Under the pieces are notes generated by a model. That model worked only from the letters and a program-made list of their open reading frames with translations, had not been told where the DNA came from and made no database searches. The translations under genes and the position numbers were made by a program. 64,000 bases of DNA, taken from positions 186,001 through 250,000 of the forward strand of contig NZ_LWHJ01000027.1 of assembly GCF_001652725.1 (NCBI RefSeq), in the 5' to 3' direction. Source of the DNA: Pedobacter psychrophilus (GTDB lineage Bacteria > Bacteroidota > Bacteroidia > Sphingobacteriales > Sphingobacteriaceae). This document shows positions 44,701 through 52,543 of the stretch, piece after piece (position 1 is the stretch's first letter; the number at the start of each line of letters is the position of its first letter).

Positions 44701-44998
44701 CTTCTCCTAAAATCTTAAAAATCAACCAACTTTGATTTTCCGGCGATAAAGGCTGTAAATATTCCCCACCTAAAATATGGTAAATCTGCGCAACTAAATC
44801 GTTTGGTTTTAAGAAACGATAATTTGCCGCAATCTTTAAATGGTTTGCCAATTGTAGCTTCAACCAATTATTCATTCCCTCGGTTTGAGTTATGAAATTG
44901 TAAGGCTGAAAAATTCCTGTTTTCTTAGATTTTAAATCTTCACAAAATTGTAAAGCTAATTGTGCTAATGAATTGGAAACCTTTAAACTAACTGACAT
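41789..44998 (-). CDS. recC: Exodeoxyribonuclease V, gamma subunit
   Basis: A 1069-residue RecC, related to SF1 helicases but lacking intact ATPase motifs. Marks are QTEGMNNWLKLQLA near the N-terminus, DIYLFGLSVLTDFHIQLFHVL, SINSCFTPAREVEALYNYLV and GGGITFCSLIPMRSIPFKVVALLGLNYDKFPRKE. In RecBCD this subunit splits the duplex and recognises Chi; the Chi of this species is unknown. It overlaps recB by 8 bp and follows recD with a 153-bp gap containing TGAG-rich repeats. Confidence 0.94.
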   Translation of the reverse strand: MSVSLKVSNSLAQLALQFCEDLKSKKTGIFQPYNFITQTEGMNNWLKLQLANHLKIAANYRFLKPNDLVAQIYHILGGEYLQPLSPENQSWLIFKILGEESFINKFKNISQYYDEENLDKDLKRLALAQKIADLFDQYQIYRPEMIKLWNQSTVADIGFDEWQKYIWIKAKELAEKKFPDKTYMSDYILEALKTPQNVNRLTQKMPDIYLFGLSVLTDFHIQLFHVLGQHINFFYYLLNPAPEQYWIEDISKKRAIRLQDKYQDEDYYQSEGNTLLTNWGKVIQSTFFLLFKNEEMLNAYEVIENQIFENKSLLHIIQNEIYENLDDQDRKPLNEALINDGSISINSCFTPAREVEALYNYLVSLVDKGDKKLSPRDIVVMVSDIDTYASYIKAVFKNAPYKFNFSIADESFTSNDTIVAALIGLMELNSHNLTAENVLQLLDFGYIRKRFGITDLTLIRKIVNQANIRFGIEGSLEDESVYVSWKYGLERIIFGICISGSEEYETENHTLFPLDMVEGSAAEEIIRFVHFAEVLIASIQQRERNRNLTDWVKYVENILTNLIFDTVDNVDEDYNLLIKQLEKYNSLNELLIEPLSFQLFNYNLLQSLSASTKTGSFAGGGITFCSLIPMRSIPFKVVALLGLNYDKFPRKEHPVDFDLIKQHPKLGDRNVKDNDKHLFLETILSAQEKLYLSYIGQNDKDNTSIPPSALIDELLDYLQNKYENDDLASQMIIKHPLHNFSDKNNELNRLNYLIHVPLKDYDFFQKQAKTKDLELTEININSFINFFKNPFKAYYQKVLNIYYEDEDLLLGDTEAFELDSLQQWNLKQNLLLAKADDLPILKNRLLKTGGLPLKNMADLVIKDLDEKVRIVRELLNQTINNEDEKSLPINVELRNGSILSGNISGVYGDKLIFISWSKKENKGLLEAYIIYLAAQASGLNLSLYFISANNEKAYKSQQLNSAEAKEKLNEMFKLYHRGLNDILCFYPSFEVKIKDIPYNYNYQKFKKAVNDKLNSYLFPSTDKYIMNKYNDGYFDSFPYDETNEIYQEFVKNNEILLSPIVSLLPDYYA

Positions 44999-45004
44999 TT
45001 TTGT

Positions 45005-45165
45005 TTTAGTATTGAGTATTATTTATTGAGTATTGAGTAATTAGATTTGAGATAATAGAATTAGAATAGAGTTATAAGAACTTGTAATATTTTTTATTTT
45101 AAGTTGGATTAAAATTCAATCGATAAATCTCATATCTCAATTCTCACATCTCTATTCTAAGAGAA
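45005..45165. repeat. TGAG-rich imperfect inverted repeat between recD and recC
   Basis: TATTGAGTATTGAGTA and TTAGAATAGAG (from 45060) lie on the left, and CTCATATCTCAATTCTCAC plus CTCTATTCTAA (45151-45161) on the right. The right part overlaps the end of recD and supplies its stop codon. Such TGAGAT-type mosaics are seen between genes in this phylum. Confidence 0.6.
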
Positions 45166-46924
45166 ACCTTTGATTAATTCCAGAAGCTCTTTCTACTTTT
45201 GCTTCCGCCGATTTTAATAAGTTAGCTTCTAAAGCTTGTAAAATTACATTCTGCTTTGCCCTCGTTAAACCTGTATATAATAATTCACGGGTTAAAATAT
45301 CGATGTTTTCTGCCTTCGGTAAAACCATCAAGACATTGGTAAATTCAGAACCTTGGCTCTTATGGATAGTCATTGCAAAAACAGTTTCAACTTGTGACAG
45401 CAATCCCGGGAAAACTGAAACCAACTTACCTTCCGAATTCTCAAAAAAGGCTTTTAAAACTTTATGATCATCTTCTCTGATAATGCCTATATCTCCATTA
45501 AAAAGTCCTAACGCATAATTATTTTTTGTAATCATAATAGGCCGATGAAGGTAAAATTCTAAGCCTTTATTGATGAGTTTTTTTTCTGAAAGATAACTTT
45601 CAATATGTTTGTTGATCATATAAACGCCTTGTTCTCCTTCTCTAACGGCACATAAAACCTTTAAATTATTCAATTTTTTTAATGCTTTTTTTATATCCGT
45701 TTCATCAATATAATCTTGATAACCTTTTACAAATTCGTGAAATAGTTTTATATCATAATTCGTATCAATAGTTACTTGTCCGTTTTCTTTTTTATCGATA
45801 AATTCTTTAATAGTTTTTTGGTTATTATTGATAATGGCCTTACTAAAAACACCAATTTCTTCTTCGCCTTTAAAACGATAGCTATGCTTTAATTCAACAA
45901 TATGTTGGAATAAAGGATGTGAAATATCCTGAGAATCAATATTTGTGGAAATTTGAGCTGATTCATCATCAATTAAACTATTTATTAACTGGGTTCTTTC
46001 TTCGTCAAAAATGTTTAATTGATTTTGGGCTAAACATAAATCTCCAAATAAACTGCCTGCTTCTACTGAAGCCAATTGGTCTTTATCGCCTAGTAAAATC
46101 AGTTTTGTTTGATTGCCAACCGCATCTAATAATTTAGAAAATAAAGCCACATCAATCATAGAAGATTCATCAACGATTAAAACGTCAACTAAAAGCGGAT
46201 TTTCTCGGTTGTGTTTAAAATAAGGCGAATCTGGAACATAACCCAATAAACGATGAATAGTTGCGGGTTTTAGAAGCTCAAATTTTGATTTTATATCTTC
46301 ATCTACTTTTAAATCAGCCTGTTTTAAAGATTCGGCCATTCTTGCAGCTGCTTTACCAGTTGGTGCTGCTAAAGCAACTTTTAAATCGGGATTTATTTGA
46401 AACATGATCGCCAAAATTTTAGCTACCGTAGTTGTCTTTCCTGTTCCTGGTCCGCCAGTAATTATCGTAAAATTATTTATAAAACTGTTAACAGCCGCTA
46501 CTAATTGCCAATTGATAATATTTGGAGTGGATGGAAATAAGTTTTTTATAAAATCTTTGTTTTCTTTTAATCGATTTAGCTGATTTAACTCTTCAGTATT
46601 ATTTTTAAATTTCAAAATTCGAGTTAAGATTTTGCTTTCGTAATTGAAATATCGTTGTAAATACAACCTATTTTGATGTAGAATAAAAGGTTGTTTTTCA
46701 TCGCCTTTAAGGCTAACCATTTTTTCTTTTTTAAGCTGCTCAATATTTAAATTATTTATTTTAAAGTAAGAAGAGATGTCTTCTTTTTCTGTTGATAATT
46801 CATTTAAATTTAAGCAGATATGCCCTTGAGAAAGCTTTTTAGAAACTAAATATGCATAAGGTTGTAGGTTTTGGCTTTTGAAAAAAGACGCAAATTGTAA
46901 ATGGACATCATTAAAAGTTTGCAT
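45152..46924 (-). CDS. recD: Exodeoxyribonuclease V, alpha subunit
   Basis: A 590-residue RecD-like SF1 helicase of 5'-3' polarity. Walker A is in IITGGPGTGKTTTVAKIL (about 155-172), motif II DVLIVDESSMIDVALF, and the C-terminal FAMTIHKSQGSEFTNVLMVLP and LLYTGLTRAKQNVIL. Its order on the minus strand is recD, recC, recB, giving a complete RecBCD enzyme, in contrast to the AddAB seen in many other bacteria. The last codons and stop overlap an intergenic repeat. Confidence 0.95.
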   Translation of the reverse strand: MQTFNDVHLQFASFFKSQNLQPYAYLVSKKLSQGHICLNLNELSTEKEDISSYFKINNLNIEQLKKEKMVSLKGDEKQPFILHQNRLYLQRYFNYESKILTRILKFKNNTEELNQLNRLKENKDFIKNLFPSTPNIINWQLVAAVNSFINNFTIITGGPGTGKTTTVAKILAIMFQINPDLKVALAAPTGKAAARMAESLKQADLKVDEDIKSKFELLKPATIHRLLGYVPDSPYFKHNRENPLLVDVLIVDESSMIDVALFSKLLDAVGNQTKLILLGDKDQLASVEAGSLFGDLCLAQNQLNIFDEERTQLINSLIDDESAQISTNIDSQDISHPLFQHIVELKHSYRFKGEEEIGVFSKAIINNNQKTIKEFIDKKENGQVTIDTNYDIKLFHEFVKGYQDYIDETDIKKALKKLNNLKVLCAVREGEQGVYMINKHIESYLSEKKLINKGLEFYLHRPIMITKNNYALGLFNGDIGIIREDDHKVLKAFFENSEGKLVSVFPGLLSQVETVFAMTIHKSQGSEFTNVLMVLPKAENIDILTRELLYTGLTRAKQNVILQALEANLLKSAEAKVERASGINQRFLLE

Positions 46925-47074
46925 AAATGTTTCTAAATTTTAGAATAGAAATGCAATATAACTATTAGTGTTTTGTTAGCAATCCATTTTAAATAATTAC
47001 TATAAAATATTGATTTTTAGGTTTAGTATTTATTAAAATAAATAAACTATTTTAGTGCTAACCTAATAGAAATA

Positions 47075-47533
47075 ATGAAGCCTTTAGCTATTTTACTTTC
47101 TACCTTTTTTATTTTTTGCAGCATTTCATATTTGATTTTTGATCAGGTTTCACTTGCTTTTTGTGGGAGATTTTCATTTTCATTAATGCTAATTTTCACA
47201 GCTATTATACATTATGTGCACACAGATGGATTAGAGCTAACCATGCCTGATAATTTTAGCGATAAATACAAAAGAATTATCGTTTTAGCTTCAGGAGATT
47301 TAGAAATTGCTTTTGCAGCCGGACTGTTAATTGATGAAATATCAAAAAATGTGTCCATTATCGTAATGTTATATCTTTTAGCAATAATTCCCTCTAATAT
47401 AATTGGTGCGATAAAAAAAGTGAGTGTAGAAAGAGAAAATTTTACTGGAAGAGGATTAAGTTATTTATGGATAAGAATGCCGTTACAAGTTTTTTTAATG
47501 GCATGGATATATTATTTTGGTGCATTTTTATAG
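47075..47533 (+). CDS. DoxX-like small membrane protein
   Basis: A 152-residue protein with four hydrophobic segments (LAILLSTFFIFCSISYLI; SFSLMLIFTAIIHYVH; IVLASGDLEIAFAAGLLI; SIIVMLYLLAIIPSNIIGAI and a C-terminal one). The layout with a membrane-embedded MP-DNFSDKYK loop is like DoxX-related proteins of Bacteroidota. Function unknown. The assignment to DoxX is by general pattern only. It is separated by 50 bp from a small acidic protein gene. Confidence 0.65.
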   Translation: MKPLAILLSTFFIFCSISYLIFDQVSLAFCGRFSFSLMLIFTAIIHYVHTDGLELTMPDNFSDKYKRIIVLASGDLEIAFAAGLLIDEISKNVSIIVMLYLLAIIPSNIIGAIKKVSVERENFTGRGLSYLWIRMPLQVFLMAWIYYFGAFL

Positions 47534-47583
47534 TCGTTTATAAAGGCACAATTTCTGCATAGTGATATAAAAAATCTATCATT

Positions 47584-47802
47584 ATGGAAAATCAACAATC
47601 AAAACAAGAGGAATTAAAAGATGAAAATCAAGATTCTATTGCTGCCGAGCGAGAAGAAAAACACACAGAACATCCAGAAAAAGATGTTATTTCTATAAAA
47701 GATGTAATTGATAAACATCCTTCTTCTTCAAACACCCATTCTTTACCTTTAGATGAGCAACAATACGACTCTGAAATAAAATCAAATGATGAGAATGATT
47801 AA
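47584..47802 (+). CDS. Small acidic, low-complexity protein
   Basis: A 72-residue, highly charged protein (ENQQSKQEELKDENQDS, EREEKHTEHPEKD) without hydrophobic segments, probably disordered. It is preceded by its own ATG and overlaps the peptidase gene by 17 bp. Function unknown; because of the short length it could be a false gene, but codon use is protein-like and the overlap suggests coupling. Confidence 0.5.
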   Translation: MENQQSKQEELKDENQDSIAAEREEKHTEHPEKDVISIKDVIDKHPSSSNTHSLPLDEQQYDSEIKSNDEND

Positions 47803-49030
47803 ATTGGTAAACTATTTTGCGGCTTTATGTATTTTAATTGGATTCTTTTCTTGCAAAACAATCTTTAAGTCTTCGCCATATCAAGGCTACATTAATTCTT
47901 TAGTTAATGTAGGTTTAGATACAACAGCAATGGGAAAAATTTGGATAAATAATGGTTTAGAGGTCTTATCAAATCCAAATCAAAATTTAAAATTTCCTTT
48001 TAAAGAAGAAATATTTTTTAAACAGAATATTCCTTCTGCTACTGCTTATCAAATTAATTATAAACAAAGTACTAAGCTTAAATTCACAATAAATTCTAAA
48101 TCAAAAAGTGGTGTTTTTTTAGACTTATTTAATGATGTAAGTTCAAGAAAAGCAATGATTAGTGAATTTATTAGTGACACTACATTTTATTATCAATCAG
48201 ATAATGATGAGGTGTTAACGCTTCGTTTGCAACCTAAATTGCTGGTAAACTTATATACAATTTTAGAAGTTGCAGAATTACCAAAACTTGCTTTCCCCGT
48301 AAAAAATGGAGAAAATAAAGATATCAAAAGCTTTTGGGGTAACTCAAGAGATGGAGGTGAAAGAAACCATGAAGGCGTTGATATTTTTAATAAAAGAAAC
48401 ACACCTGTCTTGGCTGTTGCCGATGGAACGATTTCACGAGTACAAATCACAACTTTAGGTGGCAAAGTAGTGTGGCAAAAGCTTGGCTTAGGCGGACCTT
48501 CTATTTATTATGCTCATCTGGATAGCCAACTTGTAAACATCGGACAATCTGTAAATAAGGGAGATGTTGTAGGTTTTATTGGGAATACTGGCAATGCCAA
48601 AACTACATCGCCCCATTTGCATTTTGGCATTTATACCAACGGCGGTGCGATAGATCCTTTAAACTATATCTACAAAAGAGATAGCATAGTTGGAAAAGTT
48701 AAATCTGATGTTAAATATTTAGGAGAGGAGTTGATGTTAGCAGATAATGATTCTGTTATTCCTGTAAATATTTTATCGGTTTCAACTGAAAGCATCACCT
48801 TTGGAAATGGTGATGGAATATTAAAATATCAAAATAGTTTAAAGGGTCTTAATCCTAAAATCAACAAAAAAACAAACATAGTTGATAGTTTGATTTTGGA
48901 AGCTCCTGAAAATACAGCAATCCCAACAGCAAAGTTTAATAAAAAATTGGCGTATAAAGTTTTAGGCTACAGCGGAGATTTTCTTTATATCTCTCAAGAA
49001 GATAAAAAAGGTTGGATAAAGGCTATTTAA
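47786..49030 (+). CDS. M23 family metallopeptidase (LytM domain), lipoprotein
   Basis: A 414-residue lipoprotein (IGFFSC) with a LytM zinc-peptidase domain. Zinc ligands are in the RNHEGVDIFNK motif (HxxxD) and in HLHFGIY; a further conserved region is LGGPSIYYAHLDSQLVNIGQSVNKGDVVGFIGNTGN. The N-terminal 140 residues are a separate domain, and the C-terminal part (PTAKFNKKLAYKVLGYSGDFLYIS) looks SH3-like. It would cut peptidoglycan cross-links or activate amidases at the envelope. Its stop overlaps the convergent cmk gene by 8 bp. Confidence 0.92.
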   Translation: MMRMIKLVNYFAALCILIGFFSCKTIFKSSPYQGYINSLVNVGLDTTAMGKIWINNGLEVLSNPNQNLKFPFKEEIFFKQNIPSATAYQINYKQSTKLKFTINSKSKSGVFLDLFNDVSSRKAMISEFISDTTFYYQSDNDEVLTLRLQPKLLVNLYTILEVAELPKLAFPVKNGENKDIKSFWGNSRDGGERNHEGVDIFNKRNTPVLAVADGTISRVQITTLGGKVVWQKLGLGGPSIYYAHLDSQLVNIGQSVNKGDVVGFIGNTGNAKTTSPHLHFGIYTNGGAIDPLNYIYKRDSIVGKVKSDVKYLGEELMLADNDSVIPVNILSVSTESITFGNGDGILKYQNSLKGLNPKINKKTNIVDSLILEAPENTAIPTAKFNKKLAYKVLGYSGDFLYISQEDKKGWIKAI

Positions 49031-49697
49031 GAAAAGGCATTATTTTTTCTAAGGCAAAATTCAACTGTTCCTCTTCTGTTAAATTTGTATTATCTAAGAT
49101 AATTGCATCATCAGCTCTTACTAAAGGACTTTCTTGTCTGGTTGTATCTTGAAAATCCCTGTGTGCAATATTTTCAAAAATCTCTTCTAAACTTACATTT
49201 TCCCCTTTAGCAGATAATTCATTAAAACGTCTTTCTGCTCTAATTTTTGGATCGGCAGTCATAAAAAACTTAACATGAGCATCAGGAAAAACAGTAGTTC
49301 CAATATCCCTACCGTCCATAATGATATTTTTAGACTTACCCATTTTTTGTTGCTCTTTCACCATTTGTTGCCTTACTTCTTTGATTGCCGAAATAGGACT
49401 CACATTTTCAGAAACTGGCATTTGACGTATTTCTTCACTTACTTCTTCGCCATTTAATAAAATATGAGATTGATAATCTCTGGAATGGAAATTCAAGTCT
49501 ATGTGCTCTAAAGCATCAATTATTAAATCGTGATTTTTTAAATCAGTTTCATTTCTTAAAAAATACAGGGTAACCGCTCGATACATGGCGCCACTATCCA
49601 CATAAATAAATTGTAGTTTTTTTGCTAAAGCTTTAGCCAAAGTGCTTTTTCCACAAGATGAATAACCATCTATAGCCACTACAATATTTTTATTCAT
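49023..49697 (-). CDS. cmk: (d)CMP kinase
   Basis: A 224-residue cytidylate kinase. Walker A GYSSCGKST begins at residue 11; CMP-binding residues lie in YVDSGAMYRAVTLYFL and MDGRDIGTTVFPDAHVKFF. It phosphorylates CMP and dCMP to the diphosphates. It is next to porQ with a 43-bp gap, a neighbourhood common in Bacteroidota. Its end overlaps the convergent M23 peptidase gene. Confidence 0.96.
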   Translation of the reverse strand: MNKNIVVAIDGYSSCGKSTLAKALAKKLQFIYVDSGAMYRAVTLYFLRNETDLKNHDLIIDALEHIDLNFHSRDYQSHILLNGEEVSEEIRQMPVSENVSPISAIKEVRQQMVKEQQKMGKSKNIIMDGRDIGTTVFPDAHVKFFMTADPKIRAERRFNELSAKGENVSLEEIFENIAHRDFQDTTRQESPLVRADDAIILDNTNLTEEEQLNFALEKIMPFLK

Positions 49698-49740
49698 GTT
49701 TACAAAGTTAAAATTGTATGAAAAATAAAGGTATAAATCC

Positions 49741-50781
49741 TCAATTTTTATTTTTAAAAATGGATGGATTTAAAAGCAATGAAAAATAGTTATTACTTCC
49801 TGCTGCATTCAAAGAAGAATGAGCATAAGCAAAACTGAATTTTTTTAGTTTTAATGATAATCCGAAAGACAAACCCGCCAAACCTCCAGTACCTACAATT
49901 CCTAATTCTTTACTTTTTTGGAAATTATAAGCAGCTTGCAAATTAAAAGATTGCGATAATAACAATTCTGTTCCTAAAATAATATGCCGACTAAATTTAT
50001 CTGCAAAACTACTTTTATTGATAATAGGTTGCCCGGTAATCAAATCAATTTCTTGACTAGCATTATTTGTCTGATAAGTAAGATTAAAGTTTTGTAGATT
50101 ATCATAAGTTAAATGAAACCGAAATGGAGCATATCTTAACTTTTTTGATAAAGCTATAGAAATTTCAAAAGGCAGATTTTCCTTTACATCATTAAAAGGT
50201 TTTAATTGATAACCTATGTTTTTAAAAATCAACCCTGTGGTGATATTTTTAGCTGTATCTACATATGAAATAGCAATATCTGCGGCTAAAGCTATGGAGT
50301 TATAACTTTCATAATTACCATAAATTACTTTAGCATTTGCTCCGTAAAAAACTTTGTTTTTATAGTTTCTTCCAAAACCAATGTTGAGCAAATAATCGGC
50401 AGCATTAAAAGTATTTCCTGTTAATTCTCCAGTAGCATTTGCTTCTTCAAAATTACCATAATTGATATACATTAAACCCAAACTTAAAGCCTCGTCTTTG
50501 ATTTTAAGTCCATATTGTAAAGAACCGAAGTTGATATCACTAATATAATTGCTGTAGTTTAAGGCAATTGTACCTATATGTTCTTTAGAAATTAAAGATG
50601 GATTTTTAAAAGTTTCTGTAAACTCTAACTCGTTAGCTAAAGGAAAAGCGCCACCTAAAGCGGCAACTTTTGCAGAGTTTGGCAAATTCAGAAATCTAAA
50701 AACACCACTACCACCAGTTTGTGCTGTAGCAACATCAACCAAGAAAAAAGTTAAAATAACTAGAATAATGTTTTTAAGCAT
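49741..50781 (-). CDS. porQ: Type IX secretion system protein PorQ
   Basis: A 346-residue outer-membrane beta-barrel of the PorQ family. The signal peptide is MLKNIILVILTFFLVDVATAQ; it continues GGSGVFRFLNLPNSAKVAALGGAF, a strong PorQ mark, and NPSLISKEHIGTIALNYSNY. PorQ works with PorU, PorV and PorZ in the cell-surface attachment complex of the T9SS. It is transcribed upstream of cmk and divergently from arfB with only 24 bp between the two starts. No other T9SS gene was recognised in the window. Confidence 0.93.
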   Translation of the reverse strand: MLKNIILVILTFFLVDVATAQTGGSGVFRFLNLPNSAKVAALGGAFPLANELEFTETFKNPSLISKEHIGTIALNYSNYISDINFGSLQYGLKIKDEALSLGLMYINYGNFEEANATGELTGNTFNAADYLLNIGFGRNYKNKVFYGANAKVIYGNYESYNSIALAADIAISYVDTAKNITTGLIFKNIGYQLKPFNDVKENLPFEISIALSKKLRYAPFRFHLTYDNLQNFNLTYQTNNASQEIDLITGQPIINKSSFADKFSRHIILGTELLLSQSFNLQAAYNFQKSKELGIVGTGGLAGLSFGLSLKLKKFSFAYAHSSLNAAGSNNYFSLLLNPSIFKNKN

Positions 50782-50805
50782 TTCATCGCTAATTTAGCTT
50801 TAATT

Positions 50806-51213
50806 ATGAAAATCATAACAGAAGAATTAGAAAAGGAGTTTAAATTTAAAACTTCTAGAAGTGGTGGCAAAGGCGGACAAAATGTAAATAAAGTGGAAAC
50901 AAAAGTTGAATTGAATTGGGATTTCCAAAATTCTATAATATTCTCTGAGGAACAAAAACTTTTAATCGCAGAAAAACTTAAGAATAGAATTAATAAAGAG
51001 AACACCTTCCAATTATTTTCTGAGGAAGAAAGAACCCAATTAAGAAATAAAGAATTGGCTGTAAAAAGAGCCATTCATATGATCAAAAATAGTTTGATTG
51101 TAGAAAAGCCCAGAAAACCAACTAAACCTAATAAAGCTGCAATTGCAAAAAGATTGGATCAAAAACGACAACAAGCTTTAAAGAAAATTAATAGGGGTGG
51201 AGGATTTGATTAG
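50806..51213 (+). CDS. arfB: Alternative ribosome-rescue peptidyl-tRNA hydrolase ArfB
   Basis: A 135-residue RF1-like hydrolase. The catalytic GGQ lies at residues 23-25 (SRSGGKGGQNVNKVETKVEL). The basic C-terminal tail (PRKPTKPNKAAIAKRLDQKRQQALKK) enters the mRNA channel of stalled ribosomes. It frees the nascent chain on ribosomes that have run off mRNA ends. It lacks the codon-recognition domains of RF1/RF2, as expected. It is divergent from porQ, with a 24-bp gap. Confidence 0.95.
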   Translation: MKIITEELEKEFKFKTSRSGGKGGQNVNKVETKVELNWDFQNSIIFSEEQKLLIAEKLKNRINKENTFQLFSEEERTQLRNKELAVKRAIHMIKNSLIVEKPRKPTKPNKAAIAKRLDQKRQQALKKINRGGGFD

Positions 51214-51238
51214 TTTTGAAGTATAAGTTCTTCATTTT

Positions 51239-51339
51239 GTATGATAATGAAACATCTCACTTGCAAAGTTGTCATTTCATAAGTACAATTTTTTGTTGGA
51301 CAACTATATGTGAGATGTCTCGTTCCTCGACATGACGCG
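51239..51339. repeat. Dispersed repeat family B, copy 3
   Basis: The unit contains AACATCTCACTTGCAAAGTT on one side and TATGTGAGATGTCTCG, TTCCTCGACATGACG on the other. The GAGATGT/ACATCTC parts form an inverted repeat. It lies between arfB and a convergent methyltransferase gene. Confidence 0.65.
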
Positions 51340-51361
51340 GTTTCTTACATGTATTATTTAA

Positions 51362-52543
51362 CTAAACTTTCTTAGCCCAAATTACTTGTTTCTGTTCTTT
51401 AAAATCGGTGATGAAAAACAAGAAATCTTCGCCGCCATCTTTAATTTTAAATTGCTTCTTAATTTCTTCGGGCTTTAAATCGAAATTTCTGGTAACCACA
51501 TTTGCTTTTTTTGTGGCTTTAGCCGAAGAAAAATTATTGAACGGGATTTGCTGAATAACCTGAAAAGTTTTACCAGGGAAATTTTTTGTTATCTCTTGTG
51601 AAGTGTACAAATGGGTATTCGGATTCAGTTTTTTAACATCAAATTTTTGAGTTAAAGATTTGAAGAAACCACCTTTTAAAATAGCCGCATCTGGTTCGTA
51701 AAGATATTTTTGAATAGCAAAACTTTGATTTTGAATACTTTTTTCTTCGCTATAATTAAATTGAAAAATATTTTCTTGATGCTGATTGATTAAGGCACAA
51801 ATAATTTTGGTTTCTGAAATTTCTTTATTTTCTAATACAAATATTAACTCTTTACATTCACCATTTAAGCTAATGATATGCACTTCACTTACTCTTTTTA
51901 ATTCTTTTAAAGCTGCCGAAATATCTAACATCGGTGCAGCTTTAATAATCACTTTGTCTGCCTTTTTTAAATATAAAACTTGATTTTCAACTACGTTTGG
52001 TTCGCAATCTTTTAACATAAAAACCCGCTGACTATTTTGTCTGCGAGATGGATCAACATAAATGTTTGCAACTTTATGCGTTTTTTCTATAAATTTTTGG
52101 CTATCGCCGATGACAAATTTAACATTAGATTTTCCTAAAACTTTTGCATTTTGAGCAACAATTGCTGAAAGGTTGGCGTCTATTTCACAATGAAAAACGT
52201 TTTTAGCCTTATCGGCGAAAGCCATATCATCTACACCAAAACCACCTGTTAAATCAATTAAATCTCCATTATTGATTAATTTTGTTTTATAAGTAGCAGT
52301 AATTTCTGAAGAGGATTGTTCTAAATTAACTTTTGGTGGAAATAAAATACCATCTGTTTTAAACCATGTGGGCAGCTTTTTTTCTATCCTATTTTTACCA
52401 TCAATTTGTATCGCAATTTCTTGAATACTAATATTTAGCAAAGGCGAACCTTTTAAAATGATTTTGGTTAAATCAGTCTTCAGATTTTTTTGGATAAAAT
52501 CCTGAACCTTTGGGTTAAGTAATTCTGGATTAAAATCACTCAT
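51362..52543 (-). CDS. Class I methyltransferase with THUMP-like C-terminal domain
   Basis: A 393-residue protein. A SAM-binding core DLIDLTGGFGVDDMAFADKA occurs at about residues 95-115, with CEIDANLSAIVAQNAK, GDSQKFI and VYVDPSRRQ as later motifs. The C-terminal part (FPGKTFQVIQQIPFNNFSSAKATKKANVVTRNF) is like the THUMP-like domain in this Bacteroidota family. It is probably an RNA methyltransferase; the site is unknown. It overlaps the aspartate kinase gene by 8 bp. Confidence 0.85.
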   Translation of the reverse strand: MSDFNPELLNPKVQDFIQKNLKTDLTKIILKGSPLLNISIQEIAIQIDGKNRIEKKLPTWFKTDGILFPPKVNLEQSSSEITATYKTKLINNGDLIDLTGGFGVDDMAFADKAKNVFHCEIDANLSAIVAQNAKVLGKSNVKFVIGDSQKFIEKTHKVANIYVDPSRRQNSQRVFMLKDCEPNVVENQVLYLKKADKVIIKAAPMLDISAALKELKRVSEVHIISLNGECKELIFVLENKEISETKIICALINQHQENIFQFNYSEEKSIQNQSFAIQKYLYEPDAAILKGGFFKSLTQKFDVKKLNPNTHLYTSQEITKNFPGKTFQVIQQIPFNNFSSAKATKKANVVTRNFDLKPEEIKKQFKIKDGGEDFLFFITDFKEQKQVIWAKKV

